Shown: positions 45,311 through 54,109 of the stretch, in pieces | Position numbering within the stretch: the first letter of the stretch is position 1 | How the letters are laid out: each line of letters begins with the position of its first letter | Origin: Sphingopyxis panaciterrulae | GTDB taxonomy: Bacteria; Pseudomonadota; Alphaproteobacteria; Sphingomonadales; Sphingomonadaceae | NCBI RefSeq assembly: GCF_014199295.1 | Contig: NZ_JACIJH010000014.1 | Coordinates: 1 to 64,000, forward strand | Direction of reading: 5' to 3' | DNA: 64,000 nt | Program-made: the position numbers and the translations under genes | The notes under the pieces: model-generated | Told to the model about the DNA's origin: nothing | Seen by the model: only the letters and a program-made list of their open reading frames with translations | Databases searched by the model: none

Positions 45311-46366
45311 ATGGCGGCACGCGCAACCGGAAAGAGCGGAAAGCAACCGACAATCAACGATGTGGCAGCGCTCGCCGGGGTTTCGAAGAAGACGGTCAGC
45401 CGCGTCATCAACCGATCTGAATTCATCACCGAAAAGACACGACTGGCGGTGCAGCAGGCGATCGAGACGCTGGGCTTCGTCCCCAATCCACAGGCGCGCG
45501 CGCTCGCCTTTCGCCGCAATTTCCTGATCGCGCTACTCCACGACAATCCGAACGCGCAGACAGTGCTCAATTTCCAGCAGGGCGTGCTCGACGCGATCAA
45601 GGACAGCGACCTTGCGCTGCTCGTCCGCCCGGTCGACCGCGGGTCGGGCGCGATGCTGGAGGATGTCCGCATCTTCCTCGAAAAGCAGCGGCCGATCGGC
45701 GCGATGCTGCTGCCGCCGATTTCGGAGAATGACGAACTCGCGGCGCTCTGCGAGAGCCTGGGCGTGCGCTATGTCCGCGTCGGCTCGGCGTTGCTCGACG
45801 ATGCGCGGCATTGCGTGTCGTCGAACGACCGCGAGGTGGTGGCGGAAGCGGTGCGCAAGCTGATCGCGCTCGGTCATCGCCGCATCGGCTTCGTGCGCGG
45901 CCCCGCCGGCTTCCGTTCGGCCGCCGAACGCGAAAAGGGCTTTCACGAGGCGCTCGAAGAGGCGGGCCTGTCGCTCGCCGACGACCATTATGCGCCGGGC
46001 AATTACCGCTACACCGCGGGGGTCGAGGCAGGCGAGAAAATTCTGTCGCTGGCCGAGCCGCCGACGGCGATCTTCTGCTCGAACGACGAGATGGCGGCGG
46101 GGGTGATGAGCGTCGCGCACGGCAAGGGCATGGCGGTGCCGGGCGAGCTGTCGATCATCGGCTTCGACGATTCGCCGACCGCGACGCATATCTGGCCAAC
46201 GCTGAGCACGGTGCGCTGGCCGATCCGCGAGATGGGGGTGCGCGCCGCGCGCACGCTGGTCGCCGATTTCCTGGGCAAGGAGGCGAAGCTTGCCGAGGAC
46301 GAAAGCCCGGTGCTGCCCTCGACCTTCATCGAGCGCCAGTCGGTCGCGCCGCCGCCGCCTCGCTGA
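45311..46366 (+). CDS. LacI-family regulator of the pectin/uronate genes
   Basis: The 351-residue protein has the LacI helix-turn-helix TINDVAALAGVSKKTVSRVINRSEFITEKTRLAVQQAI with hinge LGFVPNPQARALA, and a sugar-binding domain (RPIGAMLLPPISENDELAALCESLGVRYVRVG...FDDSPTATHIWPTLSTVRWPIREMG). The ATG at 45311 starts a normal-length protein. Four near-identical palindromes in this block, one in its own upstream region, make it the obvious regulator of pectin use; the effector may be KDG or an unsaturated uronate. Its stop is 3 nt from the stop of the convergent GH43 gene. Confidence 0.88.
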   Translation: MAARATGKSGKQPTINDVAALAGVSKKTVSRVINRSEFITEKTRLAVQQAIETLGFVPNPQARALAFRRNFLIALLHDNPNAQTVLNFQQGVLDAIKDSDLALLVRPVDRGSGAMLEDVRIFLEKQRPIGAMLLPPISENDELAALCESLGVRYVRVGSALLDDARHCVSSNDREVVAEAVRKLIALGHRRIGFVRGPAGFRSAAEREKGFHEALEEAGLSLADDHYAPGNYRYTAGVEAGEKILSLAEPPTAIFCSNDEMAAGVMSVAHGKGMAVPGELSIIGFDDSPTATHIWPTLSTVRWPIREMGVRAARTLVADFLGKEAKLAEDESPVLPSTFIERQSVAPPPPR

Positions 46367-46369
46367 TCC

Positions 46370-47980
46370 TCAATCGCGCGCGCGGTAGGTGAAGTTCGAG
46401 AAGCGCGCCTCCCCTTCCCCCGCCGAATAGAGGCCGGGACGCAGCATCAGGAAACCGCCGCGCACATTGTGGTGATAGCCTGATACCTCCATGCCGCGGT
46501 CGAAGCGCGTCCACGTCTTTCCGCCGTCGCCGCTGGTGTCGTAAGTGATGATATGGCGGTCGTTGGTGACGCGCATCCGCATTCGGCGCCCGTGCGGATT
46601 GGCTGGCCGCGCGCGCTCGATGCCATATTGATGAGTGACGAAACGCTCCGCATCGAAGCCGAGGCCGCAATAGAGCCTGTCGTCGTAAAAGAGGATCAGT
46701 CCCGCGGTGCCGCCCGGCGCGATCTCGATATCGCATTCGAAGCGATAGGCCTGGTCACCCGCGATCGTCAGCAGCGGCGATGAATCGACCGGCGCGGTGC
46801 CGCGCGCGGTCAGGATCAGCGCGCCGTCCGCGACGCGGGCGCGGCTGCGCTCGTCGGCCGCGGGGCGGAAGAAATTCCATTTGGCGCCGAGCGCGAGGGT
46901 GCCGAAATCGTCCGACAGCGCCATGCCGTGCGGCCCCGCCGCGCCGCCCGCGGGCTTGGCGAGCGGTTGCGACAGGTCGCCGCCGCGCATCCGGAACCAG
47001 CCGTCGTCGGTCCATTCGACCGGGTCGAGCAAGGTCTGGCGCCCGAGCGTCCAATAGCCCGCCTCATAGCCGTGATAGACGCTCCACCAGTCACCCGCCG
47101 GCCCTTCGACCAGCGTCGCATGGCCGCGCGACCACCAGGTCTCGGCGCTCGACTTCGTGTGGACGAGCGGATTGTGCGGGCAGTTCTCCCACGGGCCGTG
47201 GATCGAGCGCGAGCGCGCCGCGATCACCATATGGCCGGTCGGCGGTCCCGCAGTGCCGCCGACCGCGGTGACCAGGTAATAATAGTCACCGTGGCGCGCG
47301 ATCTTCGGCCCCTCGGGCGCAAAACCCTCGACCACCCAGTCGGCGGGATAGCGCCACGGATCATAGACATGCTCCGGCTCGCCGATGCGGCTGAGGCCAT
47401 CGTCCGACAAGCGCACCCGGTCGCCGCCCGACAGGAACAGCCAGCGCGACCCGTCTTCGCCGACCGCGTGGCCGGGGTCGATATGATCGGGCAGATGCAA
47501 GTCGACGGGGTCGCTCCACGGCCCCTCGATCCGATCAGCCCAGATCACCCAGCTCGTGTTCGGCCCCTTGGTCGGGATGTAGAGATAATAGCGCCCATCA
47601 TGCTTGCAGAGCTCGGGCGCCCAGACCGACCCGATGTTCCTGGTCAGCGCCGGCCCGACCGGCCGCCAGTTCACCAGGTCGCGCGAATGCCAGATGACGA
47701 GCCCCGGATAGGAATCGAAGGTCGAGAAGGTCATGTAATAATCGCGCCCGTCCTTCAGGATCGACGGGTCGGGATGGTCGCCGGCCATGATCGGGTTGAG
47801 GAAGCGCCCGTCGCCGAGATCGGCCTTGCGCTGTCCATCGAGCCCGCGCGCCCAGCGCGGCGCGGCGAGCGGCGCGCAGGCCGCGGCCGGCTGCACGGCG
47901 GCGGCGGCCGCAGGACCGGTGAAGCCCGACGCGAAGACGCCAGCCCCCGCCAGCTTGAGCAGGTCGCGGCGGTCGGTCAT
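46370..47980 (-). CDS. Glycoside hydrolase family 43-like enzyme, Tat-exported
   Basis: The 536-residue protein has a twin-arginine leader (DRRDLLKLAGAGVFASG). The five-bladed propeller domain has the GH43 pattern: NPIMAGDHPDPSILKDGRDYYMTFS (catalytic Asp), SVWAPELCKHDGRYYLY and VVEGFAPEGPKI, which supplies the acid Glu. The C-terminal part (from about 350) resembles the beta-sandwich of xylosidase/arabinosidase members. It would trim arabinose or xylose side chains of pectin in the periplasm. A terminator lies just upstream, so it needs its own promoter or read-through from the receptor gene. Confidence 0.85.
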   Translation of the reverse strand: MTDRRDLLKLAGAGVFASGFTGPAAAAAVQPAAACAPLAAPRWARGLDGQRKADLGDGRFLNPIMAGDHPDPSILKDGRDYYMTFSTFDSYPGLVIWHSRDLVNWRPVGPALTRNIGSVWAPELCKHDGRYYLYIPTKGPNTSWVIWADRIEGPWSDPVDLHLPDHIDPGHAVGEDGSRWLFLSGGDRVRLSDDGLSRIGEPEHVYDPWRYPADWVVEGFAPEGPKIARHGDYYYLVTAVGGTAGPPTGHMVIAARSRSIHGPWENCPHNPLVHTKSSAETWWSRGHATLVEGPAGDWWSVYHGYEAGYWTLGRQTLLDPVEWTDDGWFRMRGGDLSQPLAKPAGGAAGPHGMALSDDFGTLALGAKWNFFRPAADERSRARVADGALILTARGTAPVDSSPLLTIAGDQAYRFECDIEIAPGGTAGLILFYDDRLYCGLGFDAERFVTHQYGIERARPANPHGRRMRMRVTNDRHIITYDTSGDGGKTWTRFDRGMEVSGYHHNVRGGFLMLRPGLYSAGEGEARFSNFTYRARD

Positions 47981-48002
47981 CGGCTTTTTTCCTTCCTAGA
48001 CG

Positions 48003-48037
48003 AAAAAATACCCGGTCCTCGATAGCGAGGACCGGGT
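48003..48037 (-). terminator. Rho-independent terminator after the pectin receptor gene
   Basis: A perfect 12-bp stem (48010-48021 with 48026-48037, ACCCGGTCCTCG paired) and a 4-nt loop is followed on the minus strand by ATTTTTT. It lies 33 nt past the receptor stop. Confidence 0.85.
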
Positions 48038-48070
48038 CATGGGGATGTACCAGGGACTATGTCTGCACAA

Positions 48071-50863
48071 TCAGATCTTGAACCGCGCCCCGAACAGGAA
48101 GGTGCGGCCGTAATGATTATTCTCGTAATTGCGGTTCGCCTCGAGGTCGACGAAGCGATAGCGGTAATCGTCGGTCAGGTTGGTGCCCTCGATCGACAGT
48201 TCGATATGGTCGGTCAGCGCATAGCGGATCGAGGCATCGAGGTTGAACGAGCTGCCATAACCTTCGAACACATTGTTGTTGCCGCTGGTGCTGTCGTTGT
48301 AGCCCGAGCGCCACGCGGCCGAGGTGCGGACCGACAGCTTGCCGTCGTCATAATAGACTGTGGCGTTCCACGCCCGTTTGGCGAGGCCGAGCAGCGGCTG
48401 GGTGTAGGTGCCCGCCGGGGGCGCCACCAGATCATTCTCGGCCGGGTCATATTCCAGCGCGCCGCGGATCGCATAGTCGACGTCGCTCTTCACGAAGGTC
48501 GCGTTGCCGAGCACGCCGAAATGGCGCAGCGAGTCGGAGAAAACCGAGAAGGGAAGCTGGAGCGACAGCTCGACGCCCTTCAGATTCGCGCCGGGGCCGT
48601 TGATCGTCGTGCGATATTCGAATTCGCGATTGGGATCGTCGCCCCGCACCACCGCATTGTAGGCTGGCGTGTTCACGGTCAGCAGCGACGTCGGCAGGCC
48701 GCTGTCCGCATAGGTGCCCTGGAACGAATCGGACAGCGGGAAGCTGACGATATCCTTGACGAACAGCGCGACCGACGCGATCGCGCCCGGCGCGAAATAC
48801 CATTCGGCCGCAAGGTCATAGGTCGTCGCCCGATAGGGGTCGAGGAAGGGGTTGCCAGAGGTGATGCGGAAGTTGAACTGGTCGACCGAACCGCCCGGCG
48901 TCAGACTGCCCAGCGTCGGACGGGTGATGACCTTCGCGATCGCGCCGCGCAGGATGATATTGTCGGTCGGGTGCAGGTTCAGGTTGAACGAGGGCAGCCA
49001 GTCGTCATAGCTGCGCTCGACCGTGACGAAGGTGCCGCTGTTGAATCCCGACGAGCTCTGGTCGGTCTTCGCATAGCGGACCCCGGCGTTGCCGGTGACG
49101 CGCATCCCGAGCACATCGGTCTCGAACTCGGTCATGAACCAGCCGCCATAGGTCTTTTCGGTGACCGAGCGCTGCTCGCCCTGCTGGAGCACCGCGGGAC
49201 GGCCATAGAGGTCGACCAGCGCGGTGCCGGCGTCGAGGTCGGGCACGACCCAGGCATTGGTGTTGCCTGACGGCTGGCCCGCCTTGCCGAGTTCGAAAAT
49301 CTCCGCGATGTCGCCGGTGACCGGCAGGCCGTTCGTCCCCGGCGCGCAGGTGAAGGCCGCGCAATAGCTGCTGTCGCGGCGATAGCCGATGGTGTCGAAA
49401 TCGAACTGGCGGAAGAAGCCGCCGCCGAGCAGGCTGAAGCGGTCCGCGACGTCCCAGTCGAAATCGGCGGCAAAGGTCTTGAACTTGTTGGTCAGGAAAG
49501 ACGGGCGGTCGCGGAACTCGGCCAGCTCGAACGCGGTCGGATCGTCGATCCCCGCGCCGAAGCTGAGCAGCGGGTATTTCATGTTCGAATAGTCGTAATG
49601 ATAGCCGGTCGCGTCGGTGTCGTCGAACGCGAGCGTCGTTTCGACCGGGATATCGGCCTTCGACTTCGAAAAGCCGCCGAGCAGGTTGAGCTTGAAACTG
49701 TCGGTCAGCCGCTGTTCGAGCCGCCCCGAAAGCTGATAGAATTTGGTCTTGCTCTGGCGCGAATAGCGTTCGGTGCGGACATAGACATTGTCGAGATCGG
49801 CCGAGATCAGATTATTATCCGCGTCGATCGTGTAGTTGGACACGTCGATGCCGGCCTCTTCGCTGCGCAGCAACACCTCGCCCCAATATTCGTCGCGGGT
49901 TTCTTTGAAGGTCGAATAGAGGCCGTCGATCGAGATCTTGGTATTCTCGGTCGGCTCGAACTGGATCGACGCGGTGGCGCCGAGCCGCTCGCGCGCGTGG
50001 CTGACAAGGCCGTAGCGCGGAATGCGCGGGTGGAAGGCCTCGGCGACTTCGATGCAGCCGGCCGACGGGTCGGCGACGAAATCGCTGCCGGCAAGACAGG
50101 TCTCGCCATCGACGCTGCGGAACGGCGCCTGCGCCCAGCGGACGCTGTTGTTGCCCAGTTCGTGCGTCGTATAGTCGGCCCAGGCAACCGAGGCCGAAAC
50201 GCCGAAAGTGCGGTCGGCATTGGCCCAGGCGACAAGACCCGCGAGGCGTGGATCGACATCCTTGGTCAGATCATTGTAGCGCCCCTGCACCGAGACCACG
50301 GCCGTCAGCCCTTCCTTGCCGGCCAGCGGATTTCCGGTGTTGAGATCGACCACCGCCCCCAATGACCCTTCGTCGAGCGACGCCGACGCCGTCTTGTGGA
50401 CGACGAGCGAGGTGAACAGTTCCGACGCGAAGACGTTGAAGTCGAACGCGCGGTCGCGGTTCGCCGACGCGCCGTCGGTCGAGGTCGCGATCGTTTCCAT
50501 GCCGTTCAGGCGGACGCGGGTGAATTGCGCGCCCAGGCCGCGCACCGTGATCGCGCGGCCCTCGCCGGCGTCGCGCTGGATCGAGATGCCGGGAATGCGT
50601 TGCAGCGATTCGGCGAGATTCTGGTCGGGGAATTTGGCGATATCCTCGGCGACGATCACGTCCACCGCGCCGGTCGCATTGCGTTTCTGGTCGAGCGCCT
50701 TGTCGAGCGAGGCGCGGAAGCCGGTGACGACGATCTCGTCGCCGCTCGCGGCCGTCGCGCCCGCCTCCTGCGCATGGCCCGGCGAGACCGCCAGCGCCGC
50801 GAGCGACGCGCCGCACGCCAGCCGGGTCCAACTGCGAATGCCCCATTTATTCTGCATAGCCAT
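48071..50863 (-). CDS. TonB-dependent receptor of the pectin block
   Basis: About 930 residues with signal peptide (LACGASLAALAVSPGHAQE). The plug has EIVVTGFRASLDKALDQKRNATGAVDVIVAEDIAKFPDQNLAESLQRIPGISI, the typical opening of oligosaccharide TonB receptors in this group, and the barrel ends GRTFLFGARFKI. There is no STN domain. Of several ATGs in a row, 50863 lies 6 nt past GGGAGG and is preferred. A LacI-type operator lies 46 nt upstream. It likely imports oligogalacturonides. Confidence 0.87.
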   Translation of the reverse strand: MAMQNKWGIRSWTRLACGASLAALAVSPGHAQEAGATAASGDEIVVTGFRASLDKALDQKRNATGAVDVIVAEDIAKFPDQNLAESLQRIPGISIQRDAGEGRAITVRGLGAQFTRVRLNGMETIATSTDGASANRDRAFDFNVFASELFTSLVVHKTASASLDEGSLGAVVDLNTGNPLAGKEGLTAVVSVQGRYNDLTKDVDPRLAGLVAWANADRTFGVSASVAWADYTTHELGNNSVRWAQAPFRSVDGETCLAGSDFVADPSAGCIEVAEAFHPRIPRYGLVSHARERLGATASIQFEPTENTKISIDGLYSTFKETRDEYWGEVLLRSEEAGIDVSNYTIDADNNLISADLDNVYVRTERYSRQSKTKFYQLSGRLEQRLTDSFKLNLLGGFSKSKADIPVETTLAFDDTDATGYHYDYSNMKYPLLSFGAGIDDPTAFELAEFRDRPSFLTNKFKTFAADFDWDVADRFSLLGGGFFRQFDFDTIGYRRDSSYCAAFTCAPGTNGLPVTGDIAEIFELGKAGQPSGNTNAWVVPDLDAGTALVDLYGRPAVLQQGEQRSVTEKTYGGWFMTEFETDVLGMRVTGNAGVRYAKTDQSSSGFNSGTFVTVERSYDDWLPSFNLNLHPTDNIILRGAIAKVITRPTLGSLTPGGSVDQFNFRITSGNPFLDPYRATTYDLAAEWYFAPGAIASVALFVKDIVSFPLSDSFQGTYADSGLPTSLLTVNTPAYNAVVRGDDPNREFEYRTTINGPGANLKGVELSLQLPFSVFSDSLRHFGVLGNATFVKSDVDYAIRGALEYDPAENDLVAPPAGTYTQPLLGLAKRAWNATVYYDDGKLSVRTSAAWRSGYNDSTSGNNNVFEGYGSSFNLDASIRYALTDHIELSIEGTNLTDDYRYRFVDLEANRNYENNHYGRTFLFGARFKI

Positions 50864-50908
50864 CATCATCCTCCCTTTTCGCAGCGCATCCCTGCCTTTG
50901 GCAAGGAA

Positions 50909-50922
50909 TGACACCGGTTACT
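50909..50922. promoter_or_regulatory. LacI-type operator of the pectin receptor gene
   Basis: TGACACCGGTTACT matches the operator before the pectate lyase in reverse (12 of 14) and shares TGACACCGGT with the site at 58386-58399. It lies between the receptor start and the divergent pectate lyase gene. Confidence 0.65.
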
Positions 50923-51043
50923 TTCATGAACCAAACGAATCGAACCGATCGTTCGTCCCATCATCTGTCAGGAGTGTGCGTGGGCCCGTGCCGAATGCGG
51001 CCGGTCGGGACGCCCTCTCCCCCATTATCTCTTTGCCGGTCTA

Positions 51044-51057
51044 GGTAACCGGTGTCA
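51044..51057. promoter_or_regulatory. LacI-type operator of the pectate lyase operon
   Basis: GGTAACCGGTGTCA is identical to the site before kduI and lies 70 nt upstream of the pectate lyase start. With the site at 50909-50922 it frames the receptor-lyase intergenic region, where DNA looping between the two is possible. Confidence 0.7.
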
Positions 51058-51126
51058 AAAATGATTGAAGGATTGTCGCGCCTATGTCAAGACCCCAATC
51101 GCGATGAGAGATACGGGAGAGAATGG

Positions 51127-52518
51127 ATGCTGAAAAAGCTGTTGGTCGCCGCGCTTCTGATGGCCCCCGCCCTGCCCGCGAACCCCGCTTTCGCGGCCGA
51201 TTCGGCGGCGCTCGCCTTCCCCGGCGCGGTCGGTCCGGCGGCGGCGACTCCGGGCGGGCGCGGCGGCAAGATCATCCGCGTGACGACGCTGGCGCCCGAC
51301 GGTCCGGGCTCGTTCAAGGCGGCGGCCGAGGCGAAGGGGCCGCGCATTATCGTGTTCGAAGTCGGTGGCGTGATCGACATGGGACGCAAGACGCTGACGA
51401 TCACCGAGCCCTTTCTGACCATAGCCGGCCAGACCGCGCCGGGACCGGGGATCACGCTGATCCGCACCGGCATCGACGTGAAGACCCACGACGTCGTGAT
51501 GCGCCACCTCCGCGTCTATACCGGGGTCGATGGTCAGCCGAAACGCAGCGGATGGGAGGCCGACGCGCTGTCGACCGTGGGCGCACACAATGTCGTGATC
51601 GACCATTGCACTTTCCTGTGGGCGCTCGATGAGAATATGTCGGCGTCGGGCCCGCGCTTCGACGGCAAGACCGTCGCCGAATGGCGCGAGGGCACCAGCC
51701 ACGATGTCACCTTTTCAAACAATCTCGCCGCCGAGGGGCTTGCCGACGCAAGCCATCCGAAGGGAGAGCACAGCAAGGGCTCGCTCGTCCACGACAACAC
51801 CACCGGCATCGTCTTCTATCGCAACATCTGGGCGCATAATGTCGAGCGCGCGCCGCTGGTGAAGGGCGGGGCACAGGTGCTGATGATCAACAATCTGATC
51901 TACAATCCCGGGCACCGCGCGGTGCACTACAACCTGATGAACCTCGAATGGGTCGGGCACGACTATGTCACGGGCCAGATCACAGCGATCGGCAATGTGA
52001 TGCGCGGCGGCAACGACACCGACGAGGGCCTGCCCTTCCTGATGCTCGGCGGCGACGGCGACCTGCAATATTATGGCAAGGACAATATCGCGGTCGACCG
52101 CCACGGCAATCCGCTCCCCGAATTCGGCCGCTATGGCGAGACGCGCGCCGAGTTGATCCGCGCCAAGGCGCCCCTGGCGCCAGTCGCGGATTATGACATC
52201 CTGCCGACGCGCGATGTCGAAACCTCGGTCCTCGCGACCGCAGGCGCGCGGCCCTGGGCACGCGACGACGAGGAAATTCGCATCCTCTTCTACATCGCCG
52301 AAGGGCGCGGCGAGATCATCGACGACGAGAAGCAGGTCAGCGCCTATCCCAAGGTCGAGGAACCCGTGCGCGCACCGTTCGTCGAGGCCGAATGGAACCT
52401 CGCGACGATGGAGCCGAAATCGGGCCGCTACCCCGCGCAGACCACGCCGGTGCCGCAGGAGCATCTGTCGGCGCGCGACCTCGATTCGCGTGGGGATTCG
52501 CGCGGGGGCGTGAAATGA
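51127..52518 (+). CDS. Exported pectate lyase-like protein (parallel beta-helix)
   Basis: The 463-residue protein has a signal peptide (LLVAALLMAPALPANPAFA). Its beta-helix pattern matches PL1-type pectate lyases: FPGAVGPAAATPGGRGGKIIRVTTLAPDGPGSFKAAAEAKGPRIIVFEVGGVIDM, TIAGQTAPGPGITL, VVMRHLRVYTG and VIDHCTFLWALDENMS. Beta-elimination of polygalacturonate would give unsaturated oligosaccharides that feed KduI, KduD and KdgK. The in-frame ATG at 51127 begins the signal peptide. Its last codons overlap the cupin start by 4 nt. Confidence 0.87.
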   Translation: MLKKLLVAALLMAPALPANPAFAADSAALAFPGAVGPAAATPGGRGGKIIRVTTLAPDGPGSFKAAAEAKGPRIIVFEVGGVIDMGRKTLTITEPFLTIAGQTAPGPGITLIRTGIDVKTHDVVMRHLRVYTGVDGQPKRSGWEADALSTVGAHNVVIDHCTFLWALDENMSASGPRFDGKTVAEWREGTSHDVTFSNNLAAEGLADASHPKGEHSKGSLVHDNTTGIVFYRNIWAHNVERAPLVKGGAQVLMINNLIYNPGHRAVHYNLMNLEWVGHDYVTGQITAIGNVMRGGNDTDEGLPFLMLGGDGDLQYYGKDNIAVDRHGNPLPEFGRYGETRAELIRAKAPLAPVADYDILPTRDVETSVLATAGARPWARDDEEIRILFYIAEGRGEIIDDEKQVSAYPKVEEPVRAPFVEAEWNLATMEPKSGRYPAQTTPVPQEHLSARDLDSRGDSRGGVK

Positions 52519-52925
52519 GCGCGTTGCTCGCGCTGCTGCTCGGCGGTGCCGCGGCGCCCGCGCCCGCGATGATCGTGATCGACGAGGCGGCGACGGTGCG
52601 CGAGGAAGCGCCGCCGCACGGCGCCATCGGCCTATCGACCGCGTGGCGGATCAGCGACGCCGTCCCCGCCCCGCGCAGCTTCGAGTTCAGGAAGCGCGCG
52701 CTGCACATCGGCGCCGCGATCGGCGTGCACCGAATCGCCCACGACGAAATCTATTATGTCGTCTCGGGCACCGGCATCGTCCATTCGGACGGCGAGGAGA
52801 AAGCGTTGAAGCCCGGCATGGCGGCCTGGCTCTACACGGGCGCGCAGGTCGGCATCCGCCAGACGGGAAACGAGCCGCTGGTGCTGATCGTCGCCTACCC
52901 CAATCCGCCGAAGGCCGGACAGTGA
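52515..52925 (+). CDS. Small cupin, possibly KdgF-like, apparently exported
   Basis: The 136-residue protein has a short N-terminal hydrophobic stretch (LLALLLGGAAAPAPA), suggesting export, and one cupin domain with GVHRIAHDEIYYVVSGTGIVHSDGEEKALKPG and a second beta motif near the end. KdgF cupins convert unsaturated monouronates to the open keto form between lyase and KduI. The gene is flanked by a pectate lyase and an esterase with 4-nt overlaps, but the first cupin motif is not the usual HSHPHEQ, so KdgF is only a candidate. Confidence 0.7.
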   Translation: MSALLALLLGGAAAPAPAMIVIDEAATVREEAPPHGAIGLSTAWRISDAVPAPRSFEFRKRALHIGAAIGVHRIAHDEIYYVVSGTGIVHSDGEEKALKPGMAAWLYTGAQVGIRQTGNEPLVLIVAYPNPPKAGQ

Positions 52926-53902
52926 CGCTCGGCCGCCGCGGCCTGCTCGCCGCGGGCCTCGTACTGCCCTTCGCGACCGCCGCCGCGACCGGAGCGAAGG
53001 AGGCGTGGACGCGGCCCGCGGGCCTCGCGCCCGACGCGAGCGTCGCGCTCTGGCCCGACCGCTATCTCACCGCGCCTGAAGGCCTCACCGAGCGCGTCGT
53101 CCAGCGCAGCGACGACCCGCAGGCCAGCGACCGGATGCTCGAACATATCGTCCGGCCACGGCTCGACATCTTCCGTCCAGCCAACCCCAATGGGGCCGCC
53201 ATGATCCTCGCGCCCGGCGGCGGCTATCGCTATGTCGTGATCGACAAGGAGGGCTATGAACTGGCGCGCTGGCTCGCGGCTCGCGGCGTCACCGTCTATG
53301 TCCTCTTCTATCGCCTGCCGGGCGACGGCTGGACGAACGGCGCGGACGTGCCGCTCGCCGACGCGCAGCGCGCGGTGCGGCTGGTGCGCAGCCGCGCCAG
53401 GCAGGACGGCATCGACCCGGCGCGCGTCGCCTTTGGCGGCTTTTCGGCCGGGGGTCATGTCGCGACCAGCCTGCTGACGCGCTTCAACGCCGGCGTCTAT
53501 GATCCGGTCGATGGCGCCGACGTCCTCCCGGCGCGGCCCGATGCGCTCGCCGGCCTCTATCCGGTGGTGTCGATGGACCCGGCGATCGCCCATGCCGGGA
53601 GCCGCGCAAAGTTGCTCGGGGCGGCTTCCGAAGCGGCGCGCGAGGCGCTCTACTCACCCGAACGCAATGCCCGCCCCGACCAGCCGCCGCTGTTCCTGCT
53701 CCACGCCGAGGACGATAATGTCGTCAAGGTCGAAAACAGCTTTTGCTTGCGTGCGGCGACGCGCGCGGTCGGCACGCCATGCGAGAGTCATTTCTTCGAG
53801 CGCGGAGGGCATGGCTTCGGACTGATGAAGACTGCGGGATTGCCGGTCGCCGCGTGGCCCGAACTGCTGTGGGCCTGGCTCGGCAGTCATGGGATCGTTT
53901 GA
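52922..53902 (+). CDS. Exported alpha/beta hydrolase (acetyl-esterase type)
   Basis: The 326-residue protein starts at GTG, overlapping the cupin stop (GTGA), and has a twin-arginine-like leader (GRRGLLAAGLVLPFATAAA). Motifs are LAPGGGYRYVVIDKEGYELARWLAARGV (oxyanion region), the nucleophile elbow GGFSAGGH, the acid in HAEDDNVV and the base in GGHGF. Such enzymes remove acetyl or other acyl groups from pectin or xylan. The third gene of the pectate lyase operon, it would deacetylate the polymer or its fragments. Confidence 0.82.
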   Translation: MTLGRRGLLAAGLVLPFATAAATGAKEAWTRPAGLAPDASVALWPDRYLTAPEGLTERVVQRSDDPQASDRMLEHIVRPRLDIFRPANPNGAAMILAPGGGYRYVVIDKEGYELARWLAARGVTVYVLFYRLPGDGWTNGADVPLADAQRAVRLVRSRARQDGIDPARVAFGGFSAGGHVATSLLTRFNAGVYDPVDGADVLPARPDALAGLYPVVSMDPAIAHAGSRAKLLGAASEAAREALYSPERNARPDQPPLFLLHAEDDNVVKVENSFCLRAATRAVGTPCESHFFERGGHGFGLMKTAGLPVAAWPELLWAWLGSHGIV

Positions 53903-53906
53903 GATT

Positions 53907-54096
53907 CACACCCCCTTCCCCCTCGATGGGGGAAGGATATGGAGCCTTATCGCGAAGCGATTAGGCGAAGTTGGATGGGGGTGAGAGTGCGTCATCGCAC
54001 CGTCGCCAAAGGCCGACACCGCACCCCCACCGCTGCGACTAGCGAACAAGTTCGCAAGTCTCGCTGCCTCCCCCATCAAGGGGGAGGAGAGGTACG
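53907..54096. repeat. Palindromic intergenic repeat cluster
   Basis: Two hairpins bracket the stretch: CCTTCCCCCTCGATGGGGGAAGG near 53914 (CCTTCCCCC/GGGGGAAGG) and CCTCCCCCATCAAGGGGGAGG near 54072. Complementary pieces lie in between (GGGGGTG with CACCCCC). It looks like a dispersed REP- or BIME-type element between convergent genes and may also terminate transcription. Confidence 0.6.
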
Positions 54097-54109
54097 GACG
54101 CAGATTCGT

